From: Curtobacterium sp. VKM Ac-2865
GTDB lineage: Bacteria > Actinomycetota > Actinomycetes > Actinomycetales > Microbacteriaceae
Direction of reading: 5' to 3'
Assembly (NCBI RefSeq): GCF_015350905.1
Contig: NZ_JADKRZ010000004.1
Location: 139,924-203,923, forward strand
Length of the DNA: 64,000 nt
The translations under genes were made by a program, and so were the position numbers. Within the stretch, counting starts at the first letter, position 1. Every line of letters begins with the position of its first letter. Positions 26,601 through 36,741 of the stretch are shown in pieces. Under the pieces are notes generated by a model. It saw only the letters and a program-made list of their open reading frames with translations. It was not told where the DNA came from and did not search any database.

Positions 26601-29276
26601 CGCGTCGATCTCGGCCGTGCTGAGCCGGTCGTAGCCGGTGTTGCGGTACGCGGCGTCGGTGATGCCGAAGGCGTCGTCGAGCTGGCCGAGCGTGAGCAGG
26701 CGGAGTGCCTCGGAGTCGCCGGCGCGCTCGAAGGACGGCCGCTCCTCGGTCATGCCGCCGAAGCCGCGGACCGATGCCACGCCGAACGAGTGCCCGGCGC
26801 CGTCCGAGCGCTCCTTGAACAGGCCGAGCAGCGGCACCTGGGTGTCGCCCTGCACGGCGACGGCGCGCTCGTGCCAGTCGGTCGCCGCCTGCGCGATGCG
26901 GGTGAAGCCGACCCCGCCGACCGGGGCCTGCATGTGCGGGAAGACGCGGGCGAACAGGTCGTCGCGGGTGTCGAGGTAGTTCGGTTCGAAGAACTCGCCG
27001 CCGATGTAGCTCTCGGCCGTGCACAGGCCGACGCGGCCCATCGTCTTCGCGAGGGCCTTCTCTGCGGCCTTCCGGAACTGCTTCAGCGCGAGGTCCGTCG
27101 CGGTCAGCTCACCGGCCGGTGCGGGCGCTGCCGGGTACTTCTCCTCGGCACGCAGGCGGGCGGAGAGGCTGTAGACCGCCGCGGCCCCGAAGCCGAGCGC
27201 CGTCGCGACGTGGTGCGACGACGGCAGCTGGCCGGACTCGGCGACCACGGAGACCCGCAGCCGCAGCCCGGTCTCGATGAGCCGCTGGTTCACGGCGGCG
27301 ACCGCCAGGATCACGGGCAGGGGAGCGCGCGTGGAGGACACCTCGCGGTCCGAGACGACCGCGATGCCGCCGGTGTGCTCGGCGAAGCGGACGACGTCCT
27401 CGGCGAGCTGGAGCACGGCGGCGCGCATCGCGTCGGCGTTGCCCTGCTCGTCGTCGCGGACGGGCGTGTAGAGCATGTCGAAGCGCTCGAGCGGCACGAC
27501 GTCCTGGTCGCGCAGGCGGACCATGTCGAGGTGGCCGAGGACCGGCGACTCCACGACGAGCTGCCGGGTGGGCGTGCCGGTGGCGCTGCCAGGACCGGTG
27601 GCGTTGCCGGGGTTGGTGGCGCTGCCTGGGTTGGTGGCACTGCCGGTGCCGTCGGGCTTGCTGCCGAGGGTCACGCGCATGCTCATGCCGTCGGCCTCGC
27701 GGATCGAGTCCAGCGGGGGGTTCGTGACCTGGGCGAAGCGCTGCGAGAAGTACTTCGCCATGCCGCCCTCGGTGTCGCTGAGCGCGTTGATGGCGTTGCC
27801 GTAGCCCATCGCCGAGATCCGCTCCGAGCCGTTCTGCAGCATCGGGTCGAGCATGAACCGGAAGCTCTCCTGGTTCAGCGAGTACGCCACGTAGCGGCCC
27901 TGCAGCGACAGGTCGCCGTCGTAGCCGAGGGTGGTCGTGGTGCGGTCGTAGTCCGGCGCGGGCAGGTCGTCGAGGTTCACCCGCGCTGCGTCGAGGAGGG
28001 TCTCGTAGTCGCGGCGGGCAGCGAGCATCGCCAGCACCTCGCCCGTGCGCATCAGGCTGCCGGTGCGGTGGTCGACGACGAGCATGCCGCCGGCCTCGAT
28101 CCGGCCGCGGTGCACGACCTCGTCGTCGGGGAACGTCACCTGGCCGGACTCCGACGAGACCATGAGGTACTCCGAGGTCTGCACGGTGCGCAGCGGCCGC
28201 AGCCCGAGGCGGTCGAGCCGGGCACCCACGACGTCGCCGTCGCTGAAGATGACCGCGGCGGGGCCGTCGTTCTTCTCCTCGTACAGCGAGAAGTACTCCA
28301 GCATCGCCCGGACGTCGGGCGTCAGCGAGCGGTCGTTCTCCCACGCCGGCGGCATGAGCGTCACCACGGCCTCGACGATCTCGAGCCCGTCGTCGAACAC
28401 CCGGCTCTGCAGCGTCTGGTCGAGGCGGCTCGAGTCGGACTGGCCGGGCGGGCGCACGATGCTCCGGGTGCGGGCACGCGCCAGCGCCTCGTCGGACAGC
28501 CGGTTCTTCCGGTCGGTGTTGAGCTCGCCGTTGTGCGCCATCAGGCGGAACGGCTGCGCCATCGTCGGGTGCGGCTCGGTGTTCGTCGAGAAGCGGGTGT
28601 GGAAGTACAGCGTGCGGACCGAGTGCCGCGGGTCGCGGAGGTCGGTGAAGTACCCGATGACCTCGCCGGAGTTCAGGCGGCCCTTGAGCACCTGCGTGCG
28701 GGCGCTCAGCGACAGCGGCGACAGGGCGGCGTGCTCGAGGTGCTGCTCGGCGGCCTGACCGTAGGAGACGGCCTCGATCGCGAGCAGGGCACGGTTCGCG
28801 GCGGCGTCGACCTCGGCGCGGGGCCAGGACTCGGGGGCGCGGAAGACCCACTGCACGACGGGGAGCTGGTACTGCTCGGCCTCGGGGCGCGCGACCGTGT
28901 GGTCGACGGGGACGTCGCGGACCAGGAGGAGCTCGAAGCCCTGCGTCGCGATGGCGTCCGCGACGGTCTCTTCCGCCGCGGCGCGCTCGGTCGGGTCGGT
29001 GGGGACGAAGCAGTTCGCGACGCCGAAGTGGCCGGCCCGGAGCGGCTCGCCGGTGAGCGCGCTGAAGAACTCCACCGACAGGTCGATGCTGACGCCCGCG
29101 CCGTCCCCGACACCCTCGGAGGACTTGCCACCGCGGTGCGGGATCGCACAGAGCGCCTCGTCGCCCTTGCGGATGACGTCGTGGCTCGGCGTCCCGTCGA
29201 GACGGGTGATGAAGCCGACGCCACAGGCGGAGGATTCGCGGGCAGGGTCGTAGAGACCGAAGGGGGAGGGGTTCAC
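23655..29276 (-). CDS. Divergent glutamate synthase large subunit-like protein (1873 aa)
   Basis: Domains in order: class-II amidotransferase with Cys18 after a 17-residue propeptide (ESSACGVGF), a central domain, an FMN-binding synthase barrel (PPPHHDTYSIEDLAQL, VAGNTGGTGAAAVTSLKYAG), and a GXGXG-type beta-helix (GGFGKGLGNGMSGGFL). A further ~250 residues exceed the usual ~1500 of GltB. The family reaction is glutamine plus 2-oxoglutarate to two glutamates. The 3Fe-4S site reads C1295-x5-C1301-x3-C1305, whereas GltB normally has x5 then x4. A Ser-Ala-Thr-Asn-Pro-Gly repeat linker lies near 545-575. No gltD follows; a diflavin reductase is coupled instead. GTG start at 29276, with no clear ribosome site. 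Confidence 0.8.
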   Translation of the reverse strand: MNPSPFGLYDPARESSACGVGFITRLDGTPSHDVIRKGDEALCAIPHRGGKSSEGVGDGAGVSIDLSVEFFSALTGEPLRAGHFGVANCFVPTDPTERAAAEETVADAIATQGFELLLVRDVPVDHTVARPEAEQYQLPVVQWVFRAPESWPRAEVDAAANRALLAIEAVSYGQAAEQHLEHAALSPLSLSARTQVLKGRLNSGEVIGYFTDLRDPRHSVRTLYFHTRFSTNTEPHPTMAQPFRLMAHNGELNTDRKNRLSDEALARARTRSIVRPPGQSDSSRLDQTLQSRVFDDGLEIVEAVVTLMPPAWENDRSLTPDVRAMLEYFSLYEEKNDGPAAVIFSDGDVVGARLDRLGLRPLRTVQTSEYLMVSSESGQVTFPDDEVVHRGRIEAGGMLVVDHRTGSLMRTGEVLAMLAARRDYETLLDAARVNLDDLPAPDYDRTTTTLGYDGDLSLQGRYVAYSLNQESFRFMLDPMLQNGSERISAMGYGNAINALSDTEGGMAKYFSQRFAQVTNPPLDSIREADGMSMRVTLGSKPDGTGSATNPGSATNPGNATGPGSATGTPTRQLVVESPVLGHLDMVRLRDQDVVPLERFDMLYTPVRDDEQGNADAMRAAVLQLAEDVVRFAEHTGGIAVVSDREVSSTRAPLPVILAVAAVNQRLIETGLRLRVSVVAESGQLPSSHHVATALGFGAAAVYSLSARLRAEEKYPAAPAPAGELTATDLALKQFRKAAEKALAKTMGRVGLCTAESYIGGEFFEPNYLDTRDDLFARVFPHMQAPVGGVGFTRIAQAATDWHERAVAVQGDTQVPLLGLFKERSDGAGHSFGVASVRGFGGMTEERPSFERAGDSEALRLLTLGQLDDAFGITDAAYRNTGYDRLSTAEIDAFRITPGYRTFLQTTHEERSRRPSALRDVLALPADVTGIDTAEDFARELGRFSLTGNSSVTVRGLLGSRPSADDSRSGGPARFRLELTSTASLGALRHQALADGLGLLFPGQVDVDSVDADQVTLRATGSAVDLLGLLESAPASVELDEVQPAHEITRTLASGAMSHGALVATAHEAVAHGTNMVGGMSNSGEGGEHHTRYGTIRGSRIKQFASGRFGIWAGYLADPMLEELEIKIGQGAKPGEGGQLPAAKVTVDIAAARGGTPGVELISPPPHHDTYSIEDLAQLIHDCKAARVRVIVKLVSSEGIGTIAVGVAKAGADVINVAGNTGGTGAAAVTSLKYAGRSAEIGVAEVHQALVANGLRQKVVLRCSGAHQTGSDVVTSALLGGDSFEFGTTALMMLGCVMAKNCNVKCPAGLTTNAEAFEGDPRALAQYLLNIAHDVRQILARLGLRSLREARGRTDLLQLLDHPASVGRLDVRALLTQVPEKVVTDPEYLEKDYATDDALIERVREALLVRHEHSVTIDGVLLGNADKSVGGQLGIDLERVLNHELGADALQGAPAVSTDDRGRRRLVDGAVTIRTSGSAGQSYGVFNNDGVTLDHTGTANDGVGKSQSGGRIVVRAPGGGSSERGGNVLVGNFALFGATGGRTFVQGEAGDRFAVRNSGATAVVEGVGDFGCEYMTGGAVFNLGGFGKGLGNGMSGGFLYQYDPSGRVAERASTDSLLVFPVLDTARGAFHEDAARLLLEWHLEATGSELAARLLADWATTRTHVFVGMPRALLLTQDADAILAGSTRNELLDELAVSTATDKLRAFKLDYRDRRTVLGGRAPALGDQGGDMFSLLSSYTVLGVAQDLALERVPGAVGPADPRVLEAVRNLVLTEDFFVKQRVVKYLRGTLERFADDQLATLIAVKRLDDHKRALTQRNNRSMDAPGTTGWIMHQNAKNDGRLHEARFDELLATAALEDIARRAPQAPAEAVTA

Positions 29277-29395
29277 GAGCGTGTCCAGTGGAGCGGGTGC
29301 CAGCAGCGGACGACGGAGGCTGCAACGGTGGAGCGCTCGCCGCGGGCAGACCGGTGGGTGGCAGTCGGGCCCTGTGGGGGTGGTGCGGTGAGGCG

Positions 29396-29425
29396 ATGCT
29401 ACGGGCTGGTATACCGCGGGCGCAA
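29396..29425 (-). promoter_or_regulatory. Possible promoter of the glutamate-synthase-like operon
   Basis: On the minus strand TTGCGC (29425-29420) and TAGCAT (29401-29396) are 18 bases apart, giving a transcript with a leader of about 110 bases before the GTG at 29276. The TANNNT -10 fits actinobacterial promoters. The rest of the 304-bp gap 29277-29580 shows only a terminator near 29516. Confidence 0.35.
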
Positions 29426-29515
29426 CACCGTCGGGCGGGCGGTGGCGCGTCGTGGCTGGTGGGGCTCGGTGCCGGTGGGCCTCGTGCGGCTGGTGCCGTT
29501 CGGCGTGGGACAGCA

Positions 29516-29559
29516 GGAACCGGTCCGAGCCGCGGATGTGCGCGGTTCGGACCGGTTCC
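29516..29559. terminator. Strong hairpin, terminator of the 60-residue protein gene
   Basis: GGAACCGGTCCGA (29516-29528) is the reverse complement of the right arm ending at 29559, with an inner CGCG/CGCG pairing. It lies 21 bp beyond the stop of the small minus-strand gene at 29581. Confidence 0.75.
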
Positions 29560-29580
29560 GGTGGTGCGGTGTCGCCAGGG

Positions 29581-29763
29581 CTACTCGGCGCCTTCGTCCT
29601 CTTCCTGGTTGAAGTGCGAGCCGTCCTCGGTGAACCCCACGGCGACGCCCTCGGGGTGGTCGGGGATGGTGCCGTCCTTGCCGAGACCGCCGGGCTTCTC
29701 GGTGCCCTCGGGGTCCGGCGTGCTGTCGTGCGCGTTGCTGTCGGATGCGGTGGTGTCGGTCAT
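29581..29763 (-). CDS. Small acidic hypothetical protein (60 aa)
   Basis: A 60-residue, very acidic, probably disordered protein with no Cys. It starts MTDTTASDSNAHDSTPDPEG and ends FNQEEDEGAE. GGAG lies at a good distance upstream of the ATG at 29763, and a strong terminator follows, so it is probably a genuine monocistronic gene. The motif DHPEGVAVGFTEDGSHFNQEED looks like a conserved core of small actinobacterial proteins, but I cannot name the family. Confidence 0.6.
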   Translation of the reverse strand: MTDTTASDSNAHDSTPDPEGTEKPGGLGKDGTIPDHPEGVAVGFTEDGSHFNQEEDEGAE

Positions 29764-30005
29764 GCGCTGCTCCTTCGCAGATGGTGAGCGGCGGACGTAC
29801 GGTCCGTGTCTCGGGATCGCCACGGTACTCACGCGGGCCGGGCGGTGGCTGGTGCGAGCGGTGCCTGGCGCGGGCGTGCCCGGTGCGACCTTGACCACAT
29901 GGTGCGAGGTTGCGCGGCCGCACGGGGTGGACAACCGCTCACGGAACGGAGCAGCGCGCACGGTGCGACGTCCGTGTCGGGCGCGTTCGGGTCTGACACC
30001 GCCGG

Positions 30006-30725
30006 TCAGTGGCCGATCAGCGCCGCTGCCGCCCTGGTGAGCGCGACGTTCGACAGTGCCGGGCTGCCGTCCTCGAGCACCGCGGTGTCCTCGATCCCCG
30101 TCCGGATGGCGTGCCCCCGTGCGATCGCCCGGCGACTCACCGACCAGGACGCGATCCCGACGCCGTGGTGCAGCTGCGGCAGGTCGATGCCCGCTGCGGC
30201 GACCAGGGCCTCCATCTCGGCGTCGAGGGCGACGGCGTCCGCCGGGTCGTCCTCGAGCGGCTCGATCACGAGTCGGACGAAGCGGGAGGCGTTCCCCGCG
30301 CGGAGGAACCGGTCCACGTCGGACAGCGACAGCACGCAGGCCTCGACCCCGACGCCACGACCGGCCAGCAGTGCCGTGACGTCGTCGACGCCCTCCTCGC
30401 CCTGGTTCGCCGCGACGAGGTCGGGCAGGACGGTCCACTCGCTGATCAGCGCCATCCGCTCCCGCGGGTCGGGGACGATCTCGGCGAAGGTCGTGACGTT
30501 GACGGGGATGCCCGGGCACGAGCGTCGGACGGCGTCGAGCATCCGGCCGACCGGGCCCGCCGCGAGGGACTCGTGCCCGTCGTCGTCGAACGCGTGCAGG
30601 TGCAGGAGCGTCGCTCCGGCGGCGACGCAGGCGGCGGCGTCCGCGGCGATCTCCTCGGCGGTCCGGGGCATCGCGGGGTGGTCGGTGTCGCCGTTCAGCG
30701 CGATCTGCAGGTCGGTCACCGGCAT
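30006..30725 (-). CDS. BKACE-type beta-keto acid cleavage enzyme (DUF849)
   Basis: A 239-residue TIM-barrel protein of the 3-keto-5-aminohexanoate cleavage (BKACE/DUF849) family. It has an N-terminal ALNGD motif, a zinc-ligand-like LLHLHAFDDDG, VNVTTF, an acidic VEACVLS strand and LHHGVGIAS. Family members use Zn to cleave beta-keto acids with acetyl-CoA. At 239 residues it is shorter than the usual ~270-310, so its substrate may differ. ATG at 30725. It follows the GT2-GtrA gene by 64 bp on the same strand; no pathway link is evident. Confidence 0.7.
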   Translation of the reverse strand: MPVTDLQIALNGDTDHPAMPRTAEEIAADAAACVAAGATLLHLHAFDDDGHESLAAGPVGRMLDAVRRSCPGIPVNVTTFAEIVPDPRERMALISEWTVLPDLVAANQGEEGVDDVTALLAGRGVGVEACVLSLSDVDRFLRAGNASRFVRLVIEPLEDDPADAVALDAEMEALVAAAGIDLPQLHHGVGIASWSVSRRAIARGHAIRTGIEDTAVLEDGSPALSNVALTRAAAALIGH

Positions 30726-30789
30726 GAGCCTACGGAGTGGACGGTGACCGCGTGCGTCCCACGTCGCGCCCGGAGCGAGGGCACCGGGG

Positions 30790-32061
30790 TCAGCGCGCCG
30801 TGCCGCCGTGCACCACCGGGAGCGCCTCGGTGGCCGCCTCCGCGGGGGCAGTCCCACGCGGGACGACGGACGGGCGGCGCCGGGCGCGGAACACCCAGGC
30901 CTTGAACAGCACGAAGCGCACCAGCGTGGCGATCAGGTTCGCACCGGTCAGGACGGCGATCTCCGCCCCGTGCGACGCGTCCGGCGTGGAGGCGTGCAGG
31001 AGGACGAGCGACCCGGACGTGATCGCCCAGGCGATCCCGAACACGACCAGCCCCTGCATCTGGTGTCGGCCAGCGCCGGCGCGACCGCGCATGCCGAAGG
31101 TGAAGCGACGGTTCAGGGCCGTGTTGCCGACCGCCGTCACGAGCAGCGCCAGGAAGTCCGCCGTCTGGGCGCCGAGGGCGGGACGGAGCAGCGCGTACAG
31201 CAGCGCGAAGGCGATGGTCGACGCGACGCCGATCGCGCCGAACCGCAGGACCTGCCCGAGGATGCCGACGTGCGGGGTCGCGAACGGCCGCCGTCCGATC
31301 GCCTCGTAGACCGGTCTGATCGGGATCCTGCCGGTCGCGAGACCGCGGGAGACCCGCCACATCCCCTTGAGGTCCTCGGTCGCGGTCGAGGCGATGTGCA
31401 CCGACGAGTCCACGTCGTCCACCCAGTCCACCGGGATCTCGTGGATGCGCAGCCCCGCGTGTTCGGCGAGGACGAGCAGCTCGGTGTCGAAGAACCACGC
31501 GTCGTCCTCGCAGAGGGGCAGCAGGTGTTCCGCCGCCGCGCTGGTCACGGCCTTGAAGCCGCACTGGGCGTCGCTGAAGGACACCCCCATCGTGCTCCGG
31601 AGCAGCAGGTTGTACGAGCGGGAGATGAACTCCCGTTTGCCGCCGCGGACGACCCGGGAGGCCCCGGCCAGACGGGTGCCGATGGCCATGTCGGAGTGCC
31701 CGGACAGCAGCGGCGCGACGAGGGGCTCGAGCGCAGCGAGGTCGGTGGACAGGTCCTCGTCGAGGTAGACCAGCACGCGGGCCGAGGACGCGCTCCACAC
31801 GGCCTTCAGCGCGCGTCCTCGTCCCTTCTCCGGCAGGTGCACGGCGTGGACCCCGTCGAGCATCGCGGCGAGGTCGTCGGCGATGCGGGCGGTGTCGTCG
31901 GTCGAGGCGTTGTCGGCGATGGTGATGCGCCAGGTGTGCTGCAGCGAGGTGCGACAGAACTGGTGCAGGCGTCGGACATGCGCCGCGAGGGTGTCCTGCT
32001 CGTCGTGGCAGGGGACGACGATGTCGATGTCGATGTCGAGGGGCTGGTTCGTCTCCGTCAT
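30790..32061 (-). CDS. GT2 glycosyltransferase fused to GtrA-like membrane domain
   Basis: A 423-residue fusion. Residues ~10-240 form a GT2 dolichyl-phosphate-sugar synthase-like catalytic domain (VVPCHDEQDTL, DEDLSTD, QCGFKAV). Residues ~265-395 have four hydrophobic helices of a GtrA domain with NTALNRRFTF and RFVLFKAWVF. By family it would make a polyprenyl-phosphate-linked sugar and help move it across the membrane. That is the expected donor for the nearby GT39 transferases, so the cluster can be read as one cell-surface glycosylation pathway. It lies downstream of the histidine kinase, separated by a terminator-like palindrome. Confidence 0.82.
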   Translation of the reverse strand: MTETNQPLDIDIDIVVPCHDEQDTLAAHVRRLHQFCRTSLQHTWRITIADNASTDDTARIADDLAAMLDGVHAVHLPEKGRGRALKAVWSASSARVLVYLDEDLSTDLAALEPLVAPLLSGHSDMAIGTRLAGASRVVRGGKREFISRSYNLLLRSTMGVSFSDAQCGFKAVTSAAAEHLLPLCEDDAWFFDTELLVLAEHAGLRIHEIPVDWVDDVDSSVHIASTATEDLKGMWRVSRGLATGRIPIRPVYEAIGRRPFATPHVGILGQVLRFGAIGVASTIAFALLYALLRPALGAQTADFLALLVTAVGNTALNRRFTFGMRGRAGAGRHQMQGLVVFGIAWAITSGSLVLLHASTPDASHGAEIAVLTGANLIATLVRFVLFKAWVFRARRRPSVVPRGTAPAEAATEALPVVHGGTAR

Positions 32062-32148
32062 GCTGCTCAGGTTCGGCAGCGCGGCGATGGGGACGGCAGC
32101 ACGCTCCTGTGGTCACGGTAAGAACCGGCAGGCAGACGACGGCGAGAT

Positions 32149-32190
32149 GGACGGGAGGCTCGGTGCGGGCCCGCAACGACCCTCCCGTCC
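32149..32190. terminator. GACGGGAGG-family hairpin after the two-component operon
   Basis: GGACGGGAGG (32149-32158) pairs with CCTCCCGTCC (32181-32190) around an inner palindrome GCGGGCCCGC (32165-32174). It lies 30 bp past the kinase stop and belongs to the same arm family as the hairpins at 10120 and 56262. Confidence 0.65.
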
Positions 32191-32219
32191 GGCGGTCCAG
32201 GGGACCGGCGCCGCCCCGG

Positions 32220-33719
32220 CTACGCGGGCAGGGTCACCGTGAACGCCGTGCGGCCTGGCTCTGACGCCGCCCGCACGGAACCGCCGTGGGCCTCGACGAC
32301 CGCGCGCACGATCGCCAGTCCGAGGCCGCTCGTGCCGTGCTCCCGGGAGCGGGACGCCTCGCCCCGGGTGAAGCGGTCGAACAGCGACGGCAGCGCCGGG
32401 GCGGGGATCGGCGGCCCGTCGTTCGCCACCACGAGCCGCACGACCGCGGGGTCGGAGCCCGGCACGCGCTGCACCGACACGACGACCGCCGTCTCCGCCG
32501 GGGTGTGCGTCCAGGCGTTGGCGAGCAGGTTCGTCACCACGCGGCGGAGCTGGGCGACGTCACCGGACACCGTGACGGGGTCGTCGTCGACCTGCAGCGT
32601 CCACCGGTGCGACGGAGCGGTCGTCCGCGCGTCCATCGTGGCCTCGACCACGAGCGCGGTCAGGTCGACTGGGGCGTGTGCGCGGGCCGGGGCGGCGGCC
32701 GCGTCGAGTCGGGCGAGGAGCAGCAGCTCCTCGACGAGCGCACCCATCCGGATGGACTCCTGCCCGATCCGGTCGACGTTGCGGTGGATGGCGTCGACGT
32801 CCGTCGAGGACGACGAGAGCTCGGCGTACGCGCGGACGGTCGCGATCGGGGTCCGGAGTTCGTGCGAGGCGTCGGCGATGAAGGTCCGCATGCCGGCCTC
32901 GGCGTCGCGGCGGGCAGTCAGCGCGTTGGACACGTGGCCGAGCAGGCGGTTCAGGGCGGTGCCGACGGCCCCGACCTCGCGGTTCCGCACGAGGTCAGCG
33001 GGGGCCACGCGCACGGGGATCGCGGTGTCGCCGCGCTCCAGGTCGAGTCCGGTGACGCTCGACGCCACGGCGGCGACGTGCTCGAGCGGCCGCAACGACC
33101 GCCGGACGAGCATCGCGCCCGCCCACACCGCGACGGCCAACCCGACGAGCGTCACGCTGCCGATGACCGCCACGAGCCGGACGACCGAGGCCCGCAGGTC
33201 GCCGAGGGGGAGCGCGGTGACGAAGACGTCGCTGCCGGAGTCGATCGCCTGCGCCCGGTAGGTGCCGAGCGACCCGAGCGTGATCGTGACCGGCCCGTGG
33301 TCGGCGTCGACGGTGGCGAGCGTCCGCTGCTGGGCCGTGGACAGCCGGTGCTGCACGCCCGCGGCGTCGGTGTAGCCGGCGAGGACCGCTGAGCCCTCCC
33401 GGTAGATCCCGACGATCGTCCCGGCAGCCTGCCCCGGTGCCCCGATGAAGGCGTTGTCCGGGTCCGGTTGCGACCCGGAGCCGGACGACCCAGAGCCAGC
33501 CCCAGGTGGTGGCTGCCGTCCGTCTCCGGGCCCGAGCGTCCGGTCCGCCGCCGTGGAGAGTTCCGCGTCCAGCCGACCCACCAGGTACCCGCGGTACGCC
33601 ACGACCGTGACGACGCCGACGACGACGTTCGTCAGCACGAGCAGCAGCGCCACCGCCCCGACGATCCGCCACCGGAGCGACGGTGCCCGGCCCCGCCGCT
33701 GCACCCTGAGCACCCTCAC
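32220..33719 (-). CDS. Sensor histidine kinase (HAMP, HisKA, HATPase)
   Basis: A 499-residue membrane kinase: first TM helix (IVGAVALLLVLTNVVVGVVT), an extracytoplasmic domain containing a Gly/Ser/Pro-rich low-complexity insert near 70-95, a second TM helix, HAMP, the phospho-acceptor H box (DASHELRTPIATVRAYAE), the N box (NLLANAWTHTP) and the G box (GTSGLGLAIV). The GTG start at 33719 overlaps the stop of the response regulator gene (GTGA). It is the partner of that regulator and probably senses a cell-envelope state, given the flanking glycosyltransferases (inference). Confidence 0.9.
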   Translation of the reverse strand: MRVLRVQRRGRAPSLRWRIVGAVALLLVLTNVVVGVVTVVAYRGYLVGRLDAELSTAADRTLGPGDGRQPPPGAGSGSSGSGSQPDPDNAFIGAPGQAAGTIVGIYREGSAVLAGYTDAAGVQHRLSTAQQRTLATVDADHGPVTITLGSLGTYRAQAIDSGSDVFVTALPLGDLRASVVRLVAVIGSVTLVGLAVAVWAGAMLVRRSLRPLEHVAAVASSVTGLDLERGDTAIPVRVAPADLVRNREVGAVGTALNRLLGHVSNALTARRDAEAGMRTFIADASHELRTPIATVRAYAELSSSSTDVDAIHRNVDRIGQESIRMGALVEELLLLARLDAAAAPARAHAPVDLTALVVEATMDARTTAPSHRWTLQVDDDPVTVSGDVAQLRRVVTNLLANAWTHTPAETAVVVSVQRVPGSDPAVVRLVVANDGPPIPAPALPSLFDRFTRGEASRSREHGTSGLGLAIVRAVVEAHGGSVRAASEPGRTAFTVTLPA

Positions 33720-34438
33720 GACACCGGCCGCAGCACGTACCCGGCCCCACGCACCGTGTGCACGAGCGGCGACCGCCCGAGGTCGACCTTCCTCCGCAGG
33801 TACGACACGTACATGTCGACGAGGTTCGACGACGACCCGAAGTCCATGCCCCACACGTTCGCCAGGATGTTCTCCCGCGGCAGCACCCGGTTCGCGTTCC
33901 GCGCCAGGTACCGCAGCAGCTCGAACTCGGTCGGGGTCAGCTCGATCGCCTCCCCGCCGCGCGTCACCGTCCGGGCGTCCTCGTCGAGCTCCAGGTCGCC
34001 GACGACGATCGCCGTGCTGCCGCTCGCGGTGGAGACCCGGGGCGACGTCCTGGCGAGGATCCGTGCCCGGGCGATGAGCTCCGCGACGCCGAACGGCTTG
34101 GTGAGGTAGTCGTCACCACCGCGCGTCAGGCCCACGAGCCGGTCCTCGGACGAGTCCCGCGCGGTCAGGAACAGCACCCGGACCGCGTCGCGGGCATCGC
34201 GGAGTCGGTCGAGGACCTCGAACCCGTCGATGTCGGGCAACATGACGTCGAGCACGATGACGTCCGGCTGGTGGTCCCGCGCCGCGAACAGCACGTCGCG
34301 GCCCCGGTGGACGGTGCGCACCGACCAGCCGTCCGCCTCGAACGCGAGGCGGACGGCATCGGCGAGCGCGTGCTCGTCGTCCACGACGAGGGCCCGGACG
34401 GGCGACCCGTCGGTGCGCTGCAGCGGTCGGTCGGACAT
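33716..34438 (-). CDS. OmpR/PhoB-family response regulator
   Basis: About 240 residues from the ATG at 34438: a receiver domain with phospho-Asp64 (VIVLDVMLPD), the acidic pair at 20-21 and Lys in LTKPFG, then a winged-helix DNA-binding domain (ELTPTEFELLRYLARN, VHTVRGAGYVLRPVS). An upstream GTG at 34459 would overlap the GT39 stop, so 34438 is preferred. It lies 10 bp after the GT39 gene and just before its kinase. The 11-bp-spaced repeats at 36656 upstream of the operon are a fitting binding site for this family. Confidence 0.9.
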   Translation of the reverse strand: MSDRPLQRTDGSPVRALVVDDEHALADAVRLAFEADGWSVRTVHRGRDVLFAARDHQPDVIVLDVMLPDIDGFEVLDRLRDARDAVRVLFLTARDSSEDRLVGLTRGGDDYLTKPFGVAELIARARILARTSPRVSTASGSTAIVVGDLELDEDARTVTRGGEAIELTPTEFELLRYLARNANRVLPRENILANVWGMDFGSSSNLVDMYVSYLRRKVDLGRSPLVHTVRGAGYVLRPVS

Positions 34439-34448
34439 CGCGCCGAGC

Positions 34449-36614
<2,166 letters not shown>

Positions 36615-36633
36615 GGCAGGAGCGTGACGGGCG

Positions 36634-36648
36634 GAACCGGGCCGGTTC
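36634..36648. promoter_or_regulatory. Palindrome GAACCGG-G-CCGGTTC before the minus-strand GT39 gene
   Basis: Perfect 7-bp arms with a one-base centre, 20 bp upstream of the ATG at 36614. It may be an operator or a leader element. No direct evidence for either. Confidence 0.35.
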
Positions 36649-36655
36649 TCTGCGC

Positions 36656-36688
36656 TCCCTATGCGATCCCTAAGACGCTTCCTTACCC
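36656..36688. promoter_or_regulatory. Three 11-bp-spaced TCCCTA-type direct repeats, likely response-regulator operator
   Basis: TCCCTATGC (36656), TCCCTAAGA (36667) and TTCCTTACC (36679) are spaced one helical turn apart (11 then 12 bp). This is the hallmark of OmpR/PhoB-type binding sites. It lies in the 127-bp region between the two divergent GT39 genes, so one bound regulator could control both. The response regulator encoded in the left operon is the obvious candidate. Confidence 0.6.
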
Positions 36689-36741
36689 GCTCCACAGGCG
36701 ATGGCGACGCGGGACCCACCGACGCTCGGCACCGTCGTGGC

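Noticed and set aside
26556..29612. 1018-residue plus-strand open frame opposite the glutamate-synthase-like gene
   Set aside because: Antisense shadow of a clear multi-domain enzyme; no recognisable motif.
29881..29936. Promoter with TTGACC at 29891
   Set aside because: No suitable -10 lies 16-19 bases downstream and the position is inside a degenerate copy of the GGTGCGAG repeat.
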